Positions 26,621-35,365 of a DNA stretch of 64,000 bases are shown here, in pieces. The position numbers and the translations under genes were made by a program. The notes under the pieces were generated by a model that saw only the letters and a list, made by a program, of their open reading frames with translations, was not told the DNA's origin and did not search any database. The first letter of the stretch is position 1; the number at the start of each line of letters is the position of its first letter. Source of the DNA: Acidobacteriota bacterium (GTDB lineage Bacteria; Acidobacteriota; Holophagae; Holophagales; Holophagaceae); NCBI GenBank assembly GCA_016192145.1, contig JACPUT010000013.1, positions 44,470 through 108,469 of the forward strand, read 5' to 3'.

Positions 26621-27598
26621 ATGGCAAAAACCGACTCCGTTCTCGATGCCGCCCTCACCCGACCCGCCCGGGTGGACCACGCGTGGCAGCTCATTGGCTA
26701 CACCCCCGTGGTGCGCCTCAACCGCGTGGTGCCCGAGGGCTCCGCCACCGTCTACGTGAAGCTGGAGAGCGCCAATCCCGGCGGATCCGTGAAGGACCGC
26801 ATCGCCCTCAGCATGATCGAGGACGCCGAGGCCAAAGGCGAACTCCGCCCCGGCAAGCACATCCTGGAGGCCACCAGCGGCAACACGGGCATCGGCCTCG
26901 CCTTCGTGGCCGCCGCCAAGGGCTATCCCGTCACCCTCGTCATGCCCGACACTATGACGATGGAGCGGCGCGCCCTCCTCAAGGCCTACGGGGCCCACCT
27001 CGTGCTCACCCCCGGGGCGGGCGGCATCAAGGCCGCCGTGGACAAAGCCCAGGAGATCGCCGGAACGGACCCGAAGTACTGGCTCGTGCGCCAGTTCGAC
27101 AACCCCGCCAACCCCGCCGTGCACCGCCGCACCACCGCCCGGGAGGTTCTGGCCCAGGTGCCCGAGCTGGATGCCTTCGTGGCGGGCGTGGGCACCGGCG
27201 GCACCATCACGGGGGTGGGGGAGATCCTCGCCGTGGAGAAACCCAAGGTGCTGCGCGTGGCCGTGGAACCCGAGAGCTCACCCTTGCTCACCAAGGGCAC
27301 CCCGGGCCCCAACAAGATCCAGGGCATCGGCCCCAACTTCGTGCCCGGCATCCTCAACCGCGAGGCCTTCCAGCGGGTGGAGGACGTGACCTTCGAAGAC
27401 GCGGTGGCCATGGCCCGGCGCCTGGCCCGGGAGGAGGCCCTCCTGAGCGGCCTCAGCACGGGCGCCATCGTGCACGCGGCCCTCAAGGTCGCCGCGGAGC
27501 TGGGCGAGGGGAAGACGGTGGTGGCCGTGCTTTGCGATACCGGCGAGCGTTACCTGAGCCATCCGCTCTATGCCGAGATCGAGGAGCCGTCCCTTTAG
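26621..27598 (+). CDS. cysK: Cysteine synthase (O-acetylserine sulfhydrylase)
   Basis: A PLP enzyme that makes cysteine from O-acetylserine and sulfide. The 325-residue protein has the PLP-lysine motif NPGGSVKDRIAL with Lys58, the substrate loop TSGNTGIGLAF, and the phosphate-binding GVGTGGTITGVGE. Late regions (GIGPNFVPGIL, GLSTGAIVHAALKVA) also match the family. The start ATG at 26621 has ggagg at 5-base spacing; an upstream in-frame TTG is rejected. Cystathionine beta-synthase-like relatives share the fold, but length and motifs favour cysteine synthase. It is divergent from the pseudouridine synthase operon. Confidence 0.93.
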   Translation: MAKTDSVLDAALTRPARVDHAWQLIGYTPVVRLNRVVPEGSATVYVKLESANPGGSVKDRIALSMIEDAEAKGELRPGKHILEATSGNTGIGLAFVAAAKGYPVTLVMPDTMTMERRALLKAYGAHLVLTPGAGGIKAAVDKAQEIAGTDPKYWLVRQFDNPANPAVHRRTTAREVLAQVPELDAFVAGVGTGGTITGVGEILAVEKPKVLRVAVEPESSPLLTKGTPGPNKIQGIGPNFVPGILNREAFQRVEDVTFEDAVAMARRLAREEALLSGLSTGAIVHAALKVAAELGEGKTVVAVLCDTGERYLSHPLYAEIEEPSL

Positions 27599-27694
27599 GA
27601 ACCTGGTGCACACGCCCCGCGGTCCACGCGGGTTGTGAAACAGGCTCCTGACCATTCCGGGAATCTGAGACCATGGGGCTTCCAACGAGGCCCC

Positions 27695-28333
27695 ATGCGT
27701 CCCTTCCCACCGCTCCTCTGCGCCATCTGCTGCTTCGGGCAGGCGCCGGAAGCGCCTCGGGCCAGCTCCCTCGAGAAGGCCATCGTCCAGGAACTGAGCG
27801 AGGCGCGCTGGCGGCCGAAGGTGTTCGTCAAGCACCTCAAGGCGCTGCGCGGGTTCTACGACGGCAAGATCCTGCGCCAGCCCGACCAGACGCCCATCCG
27901 CACGGAAGAGGGCCTGGCGGCCCTCGACGAGGCCATCGCCTTCCTGGAATCCACGCCGGCTCCCGGGCCCCTCCGCTTCAACGAAGGCCTCTGGCTGGCC
28001 GCCCGGGAACACGCCCTCGATCAGGCCCGGACGGGCGGGATGGGGCACGTCGGGTCCCGGGGCAGCCGTTTGCGGGAGCGCCTGGACCGCCACGGCACCC
28101 TCGCCTCCACCACCGGGGAGTGCATCTCCTACGGGCCCGAAGATGCCCGGATGATCGTCATCGGGCTCATCGTCGATGACGGCGTGCCTGACCGCGGCCA
28201 TCGGAAGAACATCTTCAACCCCGAATTCCACCAGGCCGGCGCCGCGGTGGCCCCCCACCCCGAGTGGGGACAGGTCTGCGTGGTGGACTTCGCGGATGGC
28301 TTCGTACCGAACCGGCGGGGCGCCCGGCAGTAA
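27695..28333 (+). CDS. Secreted CAP-domain (SCP/PR1-like) protein
   Basis: A 212-residue protein with a short hydrophobic N-terminus (MRPFPPLLCAICCFGQA) that could be a signal or lipoprotein peptide, followed by a CAP domain. The usual CAP pocket residues appear in order: a histidine in MGHVGSRG, a glutamate in TTGECISYG, and a histidine in GHRKNIFNPEFHQAG, the last being the strongest signature. Bacterial CAP proteins are exported and of mostly unknown activity. The ATG at 27695 has an acgagg ribosome site; the longer open frame from 27635 lacks a plausible start. It lies 94 bases before the Mla operon on the same strand. Confidence 0.82.
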   Translation: MRPFPPLLCAICCFGQAPEAPRASSLEKAIVQELSEARWRPKVFVKHLKALRGFYDGKILRQPDQTPIRTEEGLAALDEAIAFLESTPAPGPLRFNEGLWLAAREHALDQARTGGMGHVGSRGSRLRERLDRHGTLASTTGECISYGPEDARMIVIGLIVDDGVPDRGHRKNIFNPEFHQAGAAVAPHPEWGQVCVVDFADGFVPNRRGARQ

Positions 28334-28427
28334 GGGCCGGAAATGGGAGGAAGTTTCCGTTACAGGCCCTAAGCAGCTGCCCCGTCAGCCGACTTGGGGC
28401 AAGCTGGATCCATCCCTATCCGATCCC

Positions 28428-29228
28428 ATGGCCCCCACCCTACTGGAACTCTCCCGCCGCACCGGCCGCGCCGTCCGCCACTTCCTGGAGGTGCGGGGTG
28501 ATCTCGCTCACCTGGTGGGGCGCACCCTCCGGGGGTGGATGTTCATGGATTTGCGCCGCTTCCGGGTGGTGAACGAGCAGGTGCGGCTGCAGATCAAGTT
28601 CACGGGGATCGATGCGCTGGCGCTGGTGGTGGCGGTGGGCTTGGGCCTGGGCGCGGTGACGGTGATCCAGGCCTTCACGCAGCTCTCCGCCCTGGGGGCG
28701 GAGGACTACATCGGGCCCATCCTCGTGCTCATCGTGATCCGGGAGCTGGGACCGTTGCTCGCGGCGATCCTCGTCATCGGGCGCAGCGCCACGGCCATCG
28801 CGGCGGAGCTGGCTTCCATGAAGCTCAACGACGAGGTGGATGCGCTGGAGGCTTTCGGAATCGATCCGCATCAATACCTGCTCCTTCCCCGGGCCATCGG
28901 CGCGGTGGTCAGCCTCTTCGCGCTCATGGCCTGCTTCGACGCGGCGGCGTTGGCGGGCGGCTTCCTCGTGGCCCGGATCCGCTTCGGGCTGCCGCTGGGG
29001 CCCTTCCTGGACGGCGTGCGCGGCGCCCTCACCCATGCGGACCTCTGGATCACGCCCCTGAAGGCCTTCCTCTTCGGGGGCGCCATCGCCTTCCACGCGG
29101 CCTACTACGGCTTGGCCGTGCAGCGCAGCCAGACGGAGATCCCCCAGGCAGTGACGCGCACCGTGGTGGCCTGCTTCGGGGTGGTGTTCGTATTTGACGG
29201 CCTCCTGGCGGCCCTGGTGTACGGATGA
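28428..29228 (+). CDS. mlaE: MlaE-family ABC permease (phospholipid transport)
   Basis: A 266-residue inner-membrane permease of MCE/Mla systems, which move phospholipids between the two membranes. It has the family features: an amphipathic N-terminal region, then five or six membrane helices, with the signature VLIVIRELGPLLAAILVIGRSATAIAAELASMKLNDEVDALEAFGIDP spread over residues about 105-152. The ATG at 28428 is the most sensible start, though its Shine-Dalgarno is weak. Its TGA overlaps the start of the ATPase gene (ATGA), giving the order permease-ATPase-MCE protein. Confidence 0.93.
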   Translation: MAPTLLELSRRTGRAVRHFLEVRGDLAHLVGRTLRGWMFMDLRRFRVVNEQVRLQIKFTGIDALALVVAVGLGLGAVTVIQAFTQLSALGAEDYIGPILVLIVIRELGPLLAAILVIGRSATAIAAELASMKLNDEVDALEAFGIDPHQYLLLPRAIGAVVSLFALMACFDAAALAGGFLVARIRFGLPLGPFLDGVRGALTHADLWITPLKAFLFGGAIAFHAAYYGLAVQRSQTEIPQAVTRTVVACFGVVFVFDGLLAALVYG

Positions 29229-29842
29229 GGATCGTGATCGAGGGGCTCCGCCTCGAGGGCCCCACGCGGGGGCCCCTGGCCCGGGGCCTGGATCTGACGT
29301 TCGGCGCGGAGCAGGCCCTGCTGGTGACGGGGAGCAGCGGTTCGGGCAAGACCCGCTTGCTCAAGGCCCTGGCGGGGACGGCCCATCCCCTGGCGGGGCG
29401 GGTGGAGCGGGAGTCCCACCTCCGGGTGGGATTGGCACTGGGGCGTGGCGGCCTGTTGATGAACAGCACCCTGCTGCAAAACCTCACGCTGCCCCTGCGC
29501 TTCCAGGGCATGAAGCGCGAGGCGGCCGTCGAGCGGGCGGAGGAGGCCATGGCTCAGCTCGGGCTCGGCCCCGTGGGCGAACTGCGCCCCCACGCGCTCA
29601 GCGACCGTCAGCGCAAGCTGGGCAGCCTGGCCCGGGTGCTCGCCTTCGATCCGGATCTCGTCCTGCTGGATGAGCCGCTGGAGGCGCTGGATCCGAGGGA
29701 TCTCCCCAAGGTGCGGGCCGTGCTCGAAGCCTGGACCACGGACCCGGCCAAGGCCGTGGTGGTGGCCACGGAGCGGGCGGAGGATCATGCGGATCTGGGG
29801 GCGCTGCGCCTGGACCTGGACGAGGACGAGGAGACGCCATGA
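29225..29842 (+). CDS. MlaF-like ABC ATPase with degenerate switch motifs
   Basis: A 205-residue ABC ATPase in the position of mlaF, shorter than the roughly 260-270 residues usual for that family. Walker A (GSSGSGKTRLL) and Walker B (LVLLDEPLEALDP) are intact. Other motifs differ. The signature is ALSDRQRK instead of LSGGQ. The Q-loop region reads GLALGRGGLL, with no glutamine. The H-loop position reads VVVATERAED, where VTH would be expected. The stop overlaps the mlaD-like gene (ATGA). It should bind ATP, but hydrolysis may be slow or need a different partner. It may still be functional, since the operon is intact and in frame. Confidence 0.85.
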   Translation: MRIVIEGLRLEGPTRGPLARGLDLTFGAEQALLVTGSSGSGKTRLLKALAGTAHPLAGRVERESHLRVGLALGRGGLLMNSTLLQNLTLPLRFQGMKREAAVERAEEAMAQLGLGPVGELRPHALSDRQRKLGSLARVLAFDPDLVLLDEPLEALDPRDLPKVRAVLEAWTTDPAKAVVVATERAEDHADLGALRLDLDEDEETP

Positions 29843-30804
29843 TCGTGGAGCGCAACGACGCCAAGGTGGGCCTCTTCGTCCTCGTGGGATTGGGGCTCTT
29901 CCTCGGCCTCGTCTTCCTGAAGACGGCCCAGCAGGTCACGGAACGCACCTACCCCATGAAGGCCAGGCTCGCCCGCCTGGAGGGCGTGGACGTGGGCACC
30001 GAAGTGCAGCTGCAGGGGTGGCGCGTGGGCCGCGTCGAGAAGGTCGAGCTCCAGCGGGAGGGGACCGCTTACTCCTTCATCGCGACGCTCTCCGTGAAGG
30101 AGGGCATCCGCCTCTGGGATGGCACCAAGGCCGTGGTGGTGCCCAAGGGGCTCGGGGGCGTGGCCGTCTCCTTCGAGCTTCCCCCTGAGGACGCGCGATC
30201 GAAGGAACTCGCGCCCGGAGCCCTGCTGCCGGGGGATAGCGGCGTGAGCCTCGGCGGCGTGCTGGAGAAGGTGGATTCCCTGCTGGAGAACCTCAACGGG
30301 GCCGTGTCGGATCTCCGTTCCAAGGGGGCGGGCGTGGTGTTGGATCACCCCCAGGTGAAACCCATCCTCCGCAGCCTCCAGGCCACCCTGGACGCCTACC
30401 AGGCCCTGGGGGTGGATGCCCGCGCCCTGGCCGCCAAAGGCGGCCACAGCCTGGAGGAGCTGGACCGCAGCCTCGTGGCCCTCAGCGCCTCCAGCCGGGC
30501 GGTGCAGCAGCTGCTGGAGAAACGCGGGCCCGACCTCGACAGGGCCTTGGCGGATCTCCCCGCCGTGATGGCTCAGCTGAAGGGCCTCACCGCCATGCTC
30601 CAGGATCTGCTGGCGGAGGATCGCCCTGAAATCGACGCCACGCTGAAGGCGCTCCGGCGGGATCTGGAATCCGCGGAGGAGTTGATCGAGCTGCTGAAGC
30701 GGAAACCGAACCGGCTCGTGTTCGGCACGCCCGGCACCGCCGAGAAGGAGGCCGCCCGAAAGGCCGTGGAGCAGAGAAGGAAGGAATCCGCGGCCAAACC
30801 CTAA
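29839..30804 (+). CDS. mlaD: MCE/MlaD-family substrate-binding protein
   Basis: A 321-residue MCE-domain protein, anchored in the inner membrane and projecting into the periplasm, that forms the lipid-handling ring of Mla-type transporters. There is one membrane helix (about residues 11-28, GLFVLVGLGLFLGLVFLK). The MCE domain (about 36-110) contains LEGVDVGTEVQLQGWRVGRVEKVEL. A long helical, coiled-coil-prone C-terminus runs from about 135 to 290, with a charged Lys/Glu tail. The start overlaps the ATPase stop. No mlaB or mlaC homologue follows, so this is a minimal three-gene system. Confidence 0.9.
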   Translation: MIVERNDAKVGLFVLVGLGLFLGLVFLKTAQQVTERTYPMKARLARLEGVDVGTEVQLQGWRVGRVEKVELQREGTAYSFIATLSVKEGIRLWDGTKAVVVPKGLGGVAVSFELPPEDARSKELAPGALLPGDSGVSLGGVLEKVDSLLENLNGAVSDLRSKGAGVVLDHPQVKPILRSLQATLDAYQALGVDARALAAKGGHSLEELDRSLVALSASSRAVQQLLEKRGPDLDRALADLPAVMAQLKGLTAMLQDLLAEDRPEIDATLKALRRDLESAEELIELLKRKPNRLVFGTPGTAEKEAARKAVEQRRKESAAKP

Positions 30805-30850
30805 GCCGACGAGCCGATATTCCTAACGGTTTTCCTCACTGGCTCTCATT

Positions 30851-30918
30851 GGCCCTCACCGGCGAATGAAGGGGTATTGCTGAAGGCTGGAAAAGACTGA
30901 GTGTGGCCAGTGAGGGCC
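30851..30918. repeat. Interrupted inverted repeat of the tcaccgg type
   Basis: The arms ggccctcaccgg (30851-30862) and ccagtgagggcc (30907-30918) pair with one mismatch. The surrounding text (gccgatattcct, ccctcaccggcgaat) closely resembles the intergenic sequence at 53531-53600, so both appear to be copies of one dispersed repeat family. It lies between the convergent mlaD-like and YciI-like genes. Confidence 0.55.
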
Positions 30919-30924
30919 GGAAAG

Positions 30925-31218
30925 TTAGAGGCTGTCCAGCCCTTCCTTCCCGATCACGGGGTTCCAGGGCAGGAGTTCGTACTGGGCGCAGCCCGTGATC
31001 GTGAAGGGGTCTTCATCCCGGATGCGATCCAGGGCGGCGGCGGCGCCCTCCTCGGGCACGCGGAGCAGCAGACCTCCGCCGCAGCGGGGCTCGAAGGGGC
31101 CGGAGGCGATGAGGAGGCCTTGTTCCTTGAGCCCCCGGAGGTAGGCGCGGTGGTCTTCGACGACCTTGAGGACCTCCTCAAGGGGCTTGCGGTAGCGGAG
31201 GATGGCGAGTGCGTACAT
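30925..31218 (-). CDS. YciI-like protein
   Basis: A 97-residue protein of the YciI/DGPF dimeric alpha-beta-barrel type. It begins MYALAILRYRKPLEEVLKVVEDHRAYLRGLKEQG, with the histidine (DHRAYL) that is conserved in the family. ASGPF follows, and later DEDPFTITGCAQYELLPWNPVIG. Length and motif order fit well. The biochemical role of these small proteins is mostly unknown. It is divergent from the sensor-kinase gene, 59 bases apart. Confidence 0.85.
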   Translation of the reverse strand: MYALAILRYRKPLEEVLKVVEDHRAYLRGLKEQGLLIASGPFEPRCGGGLLLRVPEEGAAAALDRIRDEDPFTITGCAQYELLPWNPVIGKEGLDSL

Positions 31219-31277
31219 GCTGGCATTGTTGCAGCCTTCAATCCCCCTGGCACCGTAACCGATGGGTTTCCCAACTC

Positions 31278-34200
31278 ATGACCGCCTTGACCCGCCACCT
31301 GCTCCTCCTGCTCCTGGCCGTCCCCTTGATGGCGCAGACGCCCGTGTTCCGCCGCTTCGACGGCCGGGATGGGTTGCCCCAGAGCCAGGTGGAGGCCTTG
31401 CTGGAAGATCGGCTGGGCTTCCTATGGGTAGGTACCCACGGCGGCGTGGCGCGCATGGGGGCCTCGGGAATCCAGTCCTACGGCCTCGTCCAGGGCCTCG
31501 GGGTGGGCCGGGTCAGGGCGCTCCTGGAGGATCGGGAGGGTGGCATCTGGGCCGCCCAGGCCGATGCGAACCTCTCCCTCATCCGAGGCTCCAAGATCCG
31601 GGTATTCGGGGCCGAGGATGGCCTTGGAGATCCGGACTGCCTCTCGCTGGCCCTCGATCCCCAAGGCAGGGTCCTGGTGGGAACGCGCAAGGGCATCTGG
31701 CTCTTCAGCGGAGGGCGGTTCACCGGAGTGTCCTTGGGGGGCGGGTGGTCCGACCTTCCGATCTCCGCCATGGAACACGATCATTCAGGGGGATTCTGGG
31801 TGGGTGGCCCCCGGGGGAGGGTGGGCCATTGGATTCCCGGCAGGGAAATTCAGGAGGAAGCCCTTCCTGAAGCGTTCCGGGGCGAGGACGTGCTGGGCAT
31901 CCACCTGGATCCTTCGGGCACGGTGCATCTGGCCACGGCCAAGGGCCTCCTGGCCCGCCTCGGGCCTGGGCGCTGGGAGGGGGTATCCCTGAAAGGGGCG
32001 CCCGCCGGCGCCAGGCTGAAGAGCTTCACGATGGATGGCTCCGGCTCCGTGTTGATCGGGCTGGGTGAGGATGGGCTCTGGACGCGGGATCCCAGGGGCA
32101 GCATCCGGTTGTGGACTTCCCGGGATGGATTGCCGGAGGAGCAGATCAACCTGGGCTTCCTGGATCGCCAGGGCACGCTCTGGGTGGGAACCGATGGGGA
32201 GGGGCTGCACGCGCGGGCCGTCCAGGGGCTCACGGGGCAGCAACGCGTCGGGGCCGAACCCATCGGTGCGGTGCTCGGATTCCTGGAGGAAGCCCCGGGC
32301 CGGATCCTCCTGGGTACCACCCGGGGCATCTTCCAGGTCGAGGATGGGCGCGGCATTCTGGGCCACTGGTCCAAGGCCCAGGGGCTGCCGAGCGCCGAAG
32401 TCTGGAGCCTCATCCAGGATGGCCGGGGCGGTTCCTGGGTGGGGTCAGCGAAGGGGCTGGTGCGCTGGCGGCAGGGCCGGGTCGTCGGCCCGGTGATTCT
32501 GCCGGGCGCGCGGATCTATCAGGTGATCTCCTGGAGGAAGGGCTACCTCATCGCGTTCAGGGGTGGCATCGCGGAGATGGATGCCGATGGGAGGATTCTC
32601 AGCCGCACGGAGCTACCCGCGGAGGCGGGAGGCCCCGAAGCCTCCATCGTGGCGGCCGCGGGCGATCGAGTGATCGTGGGGGCGCAACGCGGCCTCTTCG
32701 CGTACGCGGATGGACACCTCAAACGAATCCATGGCGACGCGCCCTTCGCGGGCCTTCGGGTCATCCACCTCATCACCGAAGGCAGTGAGGTCTCCTGGGT
32801 GGGGACGGTGCGGGGCCTCTTCAGGAAGGATGCCGCCGGGTGGACCGCCTATGGCATCGAGCAGGGGCTCCCGGACGCCCACATTTACTTCCTTCAGCCC
32901 CTTCCCGGGGGCGGGTTGGCGGTGGGGCATGGCAAGGGCGTCTCCCTGATGCGCCCGGGCAAGCCCATGGAGAACCTCAACCAGAACCTGGGCCTCTACT
33001 CCGACGAGACCAACCAGGGCGGTGTCCTGTTGGATTCCCGGGGCAAGCTCTGGTTCGGGTTGGTGAACGGGTTCTGCCGCCTCGATCTGGATGAGGATAA
33101 GGCCCTGCCTGGGCTGAACCCGCCCGTGGTGGTGGAAGCCCGCTGGCCCGAGGGCGTGGCGCACCAGCCCACCCGCCTCAAGCTGCCCTCCGGGAGCAGC
33201 GGGCTGCAGCTCGAGTTCCAGGTGGCCCAGCCGCTTTGCGCCCAGGTGCCCATCTATGAGATCGCCATGGATGGCTTGGCGCCGGTCTGGCAGCGGGTGG
33301 GCCAGGATCACCTCATGCGCTTCGGGCGCCTCCCGGGGGGGAGCTACCGGTTCCGGATCCGGGCTTCGGCGGATGGGGCGAAATGGGTGGAGGGGCCCCC
33401 CCTCGAGATCCAGGTGGCCTTGGCGTGGCACGAATCCCTGCTCGTGCGCCTCGCCGGGCTTGGCCTCCTGGCCGGTGGGATCCTGGCGATCATCCGATGG
33501 CGGACCCGGCGCCTGAAGGCCAGGGCCGTGGACCTGGAATCCAAGGTGGCGGAACGCACGGGTGCGTTGCTGCAGAGGAACCTGGATCTGGAACGCGCCC
33601 ACGCGCGCGTTCAGGAAGGGCTCGAAGCCAAGGCCGCCTTCACCCGCATGGTGGCTCACGATCTCCGAAGCCCCCTCACCACCCTCATGCTGCTGGCGGA
33701 TCAACTCGCCCTGGATGTGTCGGAGGGGCAGGCTCCGCGCAGCTCCCAGCTGGAGCTCCTGCACCAGGAAGCCGGCCGCATCGAGGCCCTGCTCCAGCGC
33801 CTGCTCGACCAGGCCAAGGCCGAGAGTTTCCTGCAGACCGCCTACCGAAAGCGGATGGCGCCGCGGCAGGTGCTGGAGGGGCTCTCCGAGGTGCTCCGCC
33901 TCAAGGCCCGCGGACGCGGGCTCGAGTTCCGGTTCGTGGAAGGGGGGGGTTGCGAGGCTTCCCAGGTGGAGGTGGATCCCCTGGCCATCCAGCAAGTGGT
34001 GTTGAATCTCGCGGGCAACGCCTTCAAGTTCACGCGCTCCGGTGGTCAAGTGACCCTGCGTTCCGCCGTGGAGGGGAAGACCTGGATCCTGGAACTGGCC
34101 GATACGGGCCGGGGCATGTCCGAATCCCAGATCGAGCAGCTCTTCCGCCCCTTCCAGCAGGGCGAAGTGCGGGATGCCGCCCAGGGCTGGGGCCTGGGCC

Positions 34201-34304
34201 TGAGCATCGTGCAGGGGCTCGTGGAAACCCATGGGGGCCGCATCACGGTCACCAGCGTGGCCGGGCAGGGGAGCACCTTCCGGGTGGAGATCCCGACGGT
34301 GTGA
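31278..34304 (+). CDS. Sensor histidine kinase with two-component-regulator propeller (Reg_prop / Y_Y_Y)
   Basis: A 1008-residue membrane sensor kinase. After a signal peptide (MTALTRHLLLLLLAVPLMAQ) come many Reg_prop blades (about residues 25-600) with repeated motifs such as DRLGFLWVGTHGGVARM and DGRGGSWVGSAKGLVRW. A Y_Y_Y-type domain (about 625-705) and one membrane helix (about 718-736) follow. A short coiled coil leads to HisKA, with phospho-acceptor His794 (MVAHDLRSPLTTLM), and then HATPase_c with Asn910/Asn914 (NLAGNAFKFT), DTGRGM and GLGLSIVQGL. There is no receiver or DNA-binding domain, and no response-regulator gene adjoins it. The signal sensed is unknown; relatives in Bacteroidota often sense glycans. 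Confidence 0.9.
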   Translation: MTALTRHLLLLLLAVPLMAQTPVFRRFDGRDGLPQSQVEALLEDRLGFLWVGTHGGVARMGASGIQSYGLVQGLGVGRVRALLEDREGGIWAAQADANLSLIRGSKIRVFGAEDGLGDPDCLSLALDPQGRVLVGTRKGIWLFSGGRFTGVSLGGGWSDLPISAMEHDHSGGFWVGGPRGRVGHWIPGREIQEEALPEAFRGEDVLGIHLDPSGTVHLATAKGLLARLGPGRWEGVSLKGAPAGARLKSFTMDGSGSVLIGLGEDGLWTRDPRGSIRLWTSRDGLPEEQINLGFLDRQGTLWVGTDGEGLHARAVQGLTGQQRVGAEPIGAVLGFLEEAPGRILLGTTRGIFQVEDGRGILGHWSKAQGLPSAEVWSLIQDGRGGSWVGSAKGLVRWRQGRVVGPVILPGARIYQVISWRKGYLIAFRGGIAEMDADGRILSRTELPAEAGGPEASIVAAAGDRVIVGAQRGLFAYADGHLKRIHGDAPFAGLRVIHLITEGSEVSWVGTVRGLFRKDAAGWTAYGIEQGLPDAHIYFLQPLPGGGLAVGHGKGVSLMRPGKPMENLNQNLGLYSDETNQGGVLLDSRGKLWFGLVNGFCRLDLDEDKALPGLNPPVVVEARWPEGVAHQPTRLKLPSGSSGLQLEFQVAQPLCAQVPIYEIAMDGLAPVWQRVGQDHLMRFGRLPGGSYRFRIRASADGAKWVEGPPLEIQVALAWHESLLVRLAGLGLLAGGILAIIRWRTRRLKARAVDLESKVAERTGALLQRNLDLERAHARVQEGLEAKAAFTRMVAHDLRSPLTTLMLLADQLALDVSEGQAPRSSQLELLHQEAGRIEALLQRLLDQAKAESFLQTAYRKRMAPRQVLEGLSEVLRLKARGRGLEFRFVEGGGCEASQVEVDPLAIQQVVLNLAGNAFKFTRSGGQVTLRSAVEGKTWILELADTGRGMSESQIEQLFRPFQQGEVRDAAQGWGLGLSIVQGLVETHGGRITVTSVAGQGSTFRVEIPTV

Positions 34305-34312
34305 AGCGGGCC

Positions 34313-35260
34313 CTAGTCCCGCACGATCCGGGTGCCCACCGTGGCGGGATCCTGGTGCTTCAGCGCCTCCGGCGTGGTGATGAGCACCTCATGGCCGCCG
34401 CCCTCGATGAAGGCCAACGCCGATTCGATCTTGGGGCCCATGGAGCCGGCGGGGAACTGGCCCTCGGCCAGGTGCTTCCGCGCTTCCGTGGCGGTCATGC
34501 GGTCCAGGTTCTTCTGGGTGGGCCTGCCGAAGTCGATGGCCACCTTCTCCACGCCCGTGAGGATGATGTACAGCTCGGCCCCCAGCTGGGCCGCGAGGAG
34601 GGCGGACAGCCGATCCTTGTCGATGACGGCTTCCACGCCCACCAGGTAGCCCGAGGCATCTCGGATCACGGGGATGCCCCCCCCGCCGCCGGCGATGACG
34701 CACTGCCCCTGCTCCAGGAGCGCCTTGATGGCGGCCAGCTGCACGATCTCCAGGGGCTTGGGCGAGGGCACCACCTTGCGCCAGCCGCGACCGCTATCCT
34801 CCTTCATCTTCCACTTCTTCGTGCGCATGAGCTCCATGGCGCGGAACTCGGCGTAAAAGGGGCCCACGGGCTTCGTGGGGTGCTCGAAGCCCGGGTCGTT
34901 CTTGTCCACCACCACCTCCGTGAGGAGGCTCGTCACCGGCGCGTCCAGCTTCAGAAAGCGGAGCCGGTTGAGCAGCATGCGCTCGAGCATGTAGCCCATG
35001 GAGCCCTGCGTCATGGCCCCGCACACGTCCAGCGTGTAGGGCGGAATCTGATTGGAGGCGCTCTCCTGCTGGATGAGGATGTTCCCCACCTGGGGCCCGT
35101 TGCCGTGAACGACGCAGAGGGAATAGCCCGCCTGCACCACGTGGGCCAGCATCTCCGCGCAGTCCCGGGCGTTTTCCATCTGCTCCTCTTGCAGGCCCCG
35201 CTCCTTCTCTTTAAGGAGCGCGTTGCCGCCGATGGCGAGGAGGGCGATCTTGCGGGGCAT
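34313..35260 (-). CDS. arcC: Carbamate kinase
   Basis: Transfers phosphate between carbamoyl phosphate and ADP, usually generating ATP at the end of arginine or allantoin breakdown. The 315-residue protein has the family opening KIALLAIGGNALL, VVHGNGPQVGN, the long QGSMGYMLERML region, VIAGGGGGIPV, and AVIDKDRLSALLAAQL near the nucleotide site. PAGSMGPKIESALAF is the C-terminal signature. No arginine deiminase or ornithine carbamoyltransferase gene is nearby, so its metabolic partner is not evident. It is convergent with the sensor kinase, with only 8 bases between stops. Confidence 0.94.
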   Translation of the reverse strand: MPRKIALLAIGGNALLKEKERGLQEEQMENARDCAEMLAHVVQAGYSLCVVHGNGPQVGNILIQQESASNQIPPYTLDVCGAMTQGSMGYMLERMLLNRLRFLKLDAPVTSLLTEVVVDKNDPGFEHPTKPVGPFYAEFRAMELMRTKKWKMKEDSGRGWRKVVPSPKPLEIVQLAAIKALLEQGQCVIAGGGGGIPVIRDASGYLVGVEAVIDKDRLSALLAAQLGAELYIILTGVEKVAIDFGRPTQKNLDRMTATEARKHLAEGQFPAGSMGPKIESALAFIEGGGHEVLITTPEALKHQDPATVGTRIVRD

Positions 35261-35365
35261 GGGTGGCCTTCGGAAAAGGGGAGAGTCTACCCCAATTGGC
35301 CTGTGGATCAGGCAGCTTTATCGCGTGGGCCCTCGATGGCAAAATGGGGGTTTGGCGAGCGGACC

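Noticed and set aside
33383..35365. Long plus-strand frame running from the sensor kinase through arcC into the RDD gene
   Set aside because: Only its last part, from the ATG at 35366, encodes a recognisable protein; the rest is out of frame with or antisense to known genes.
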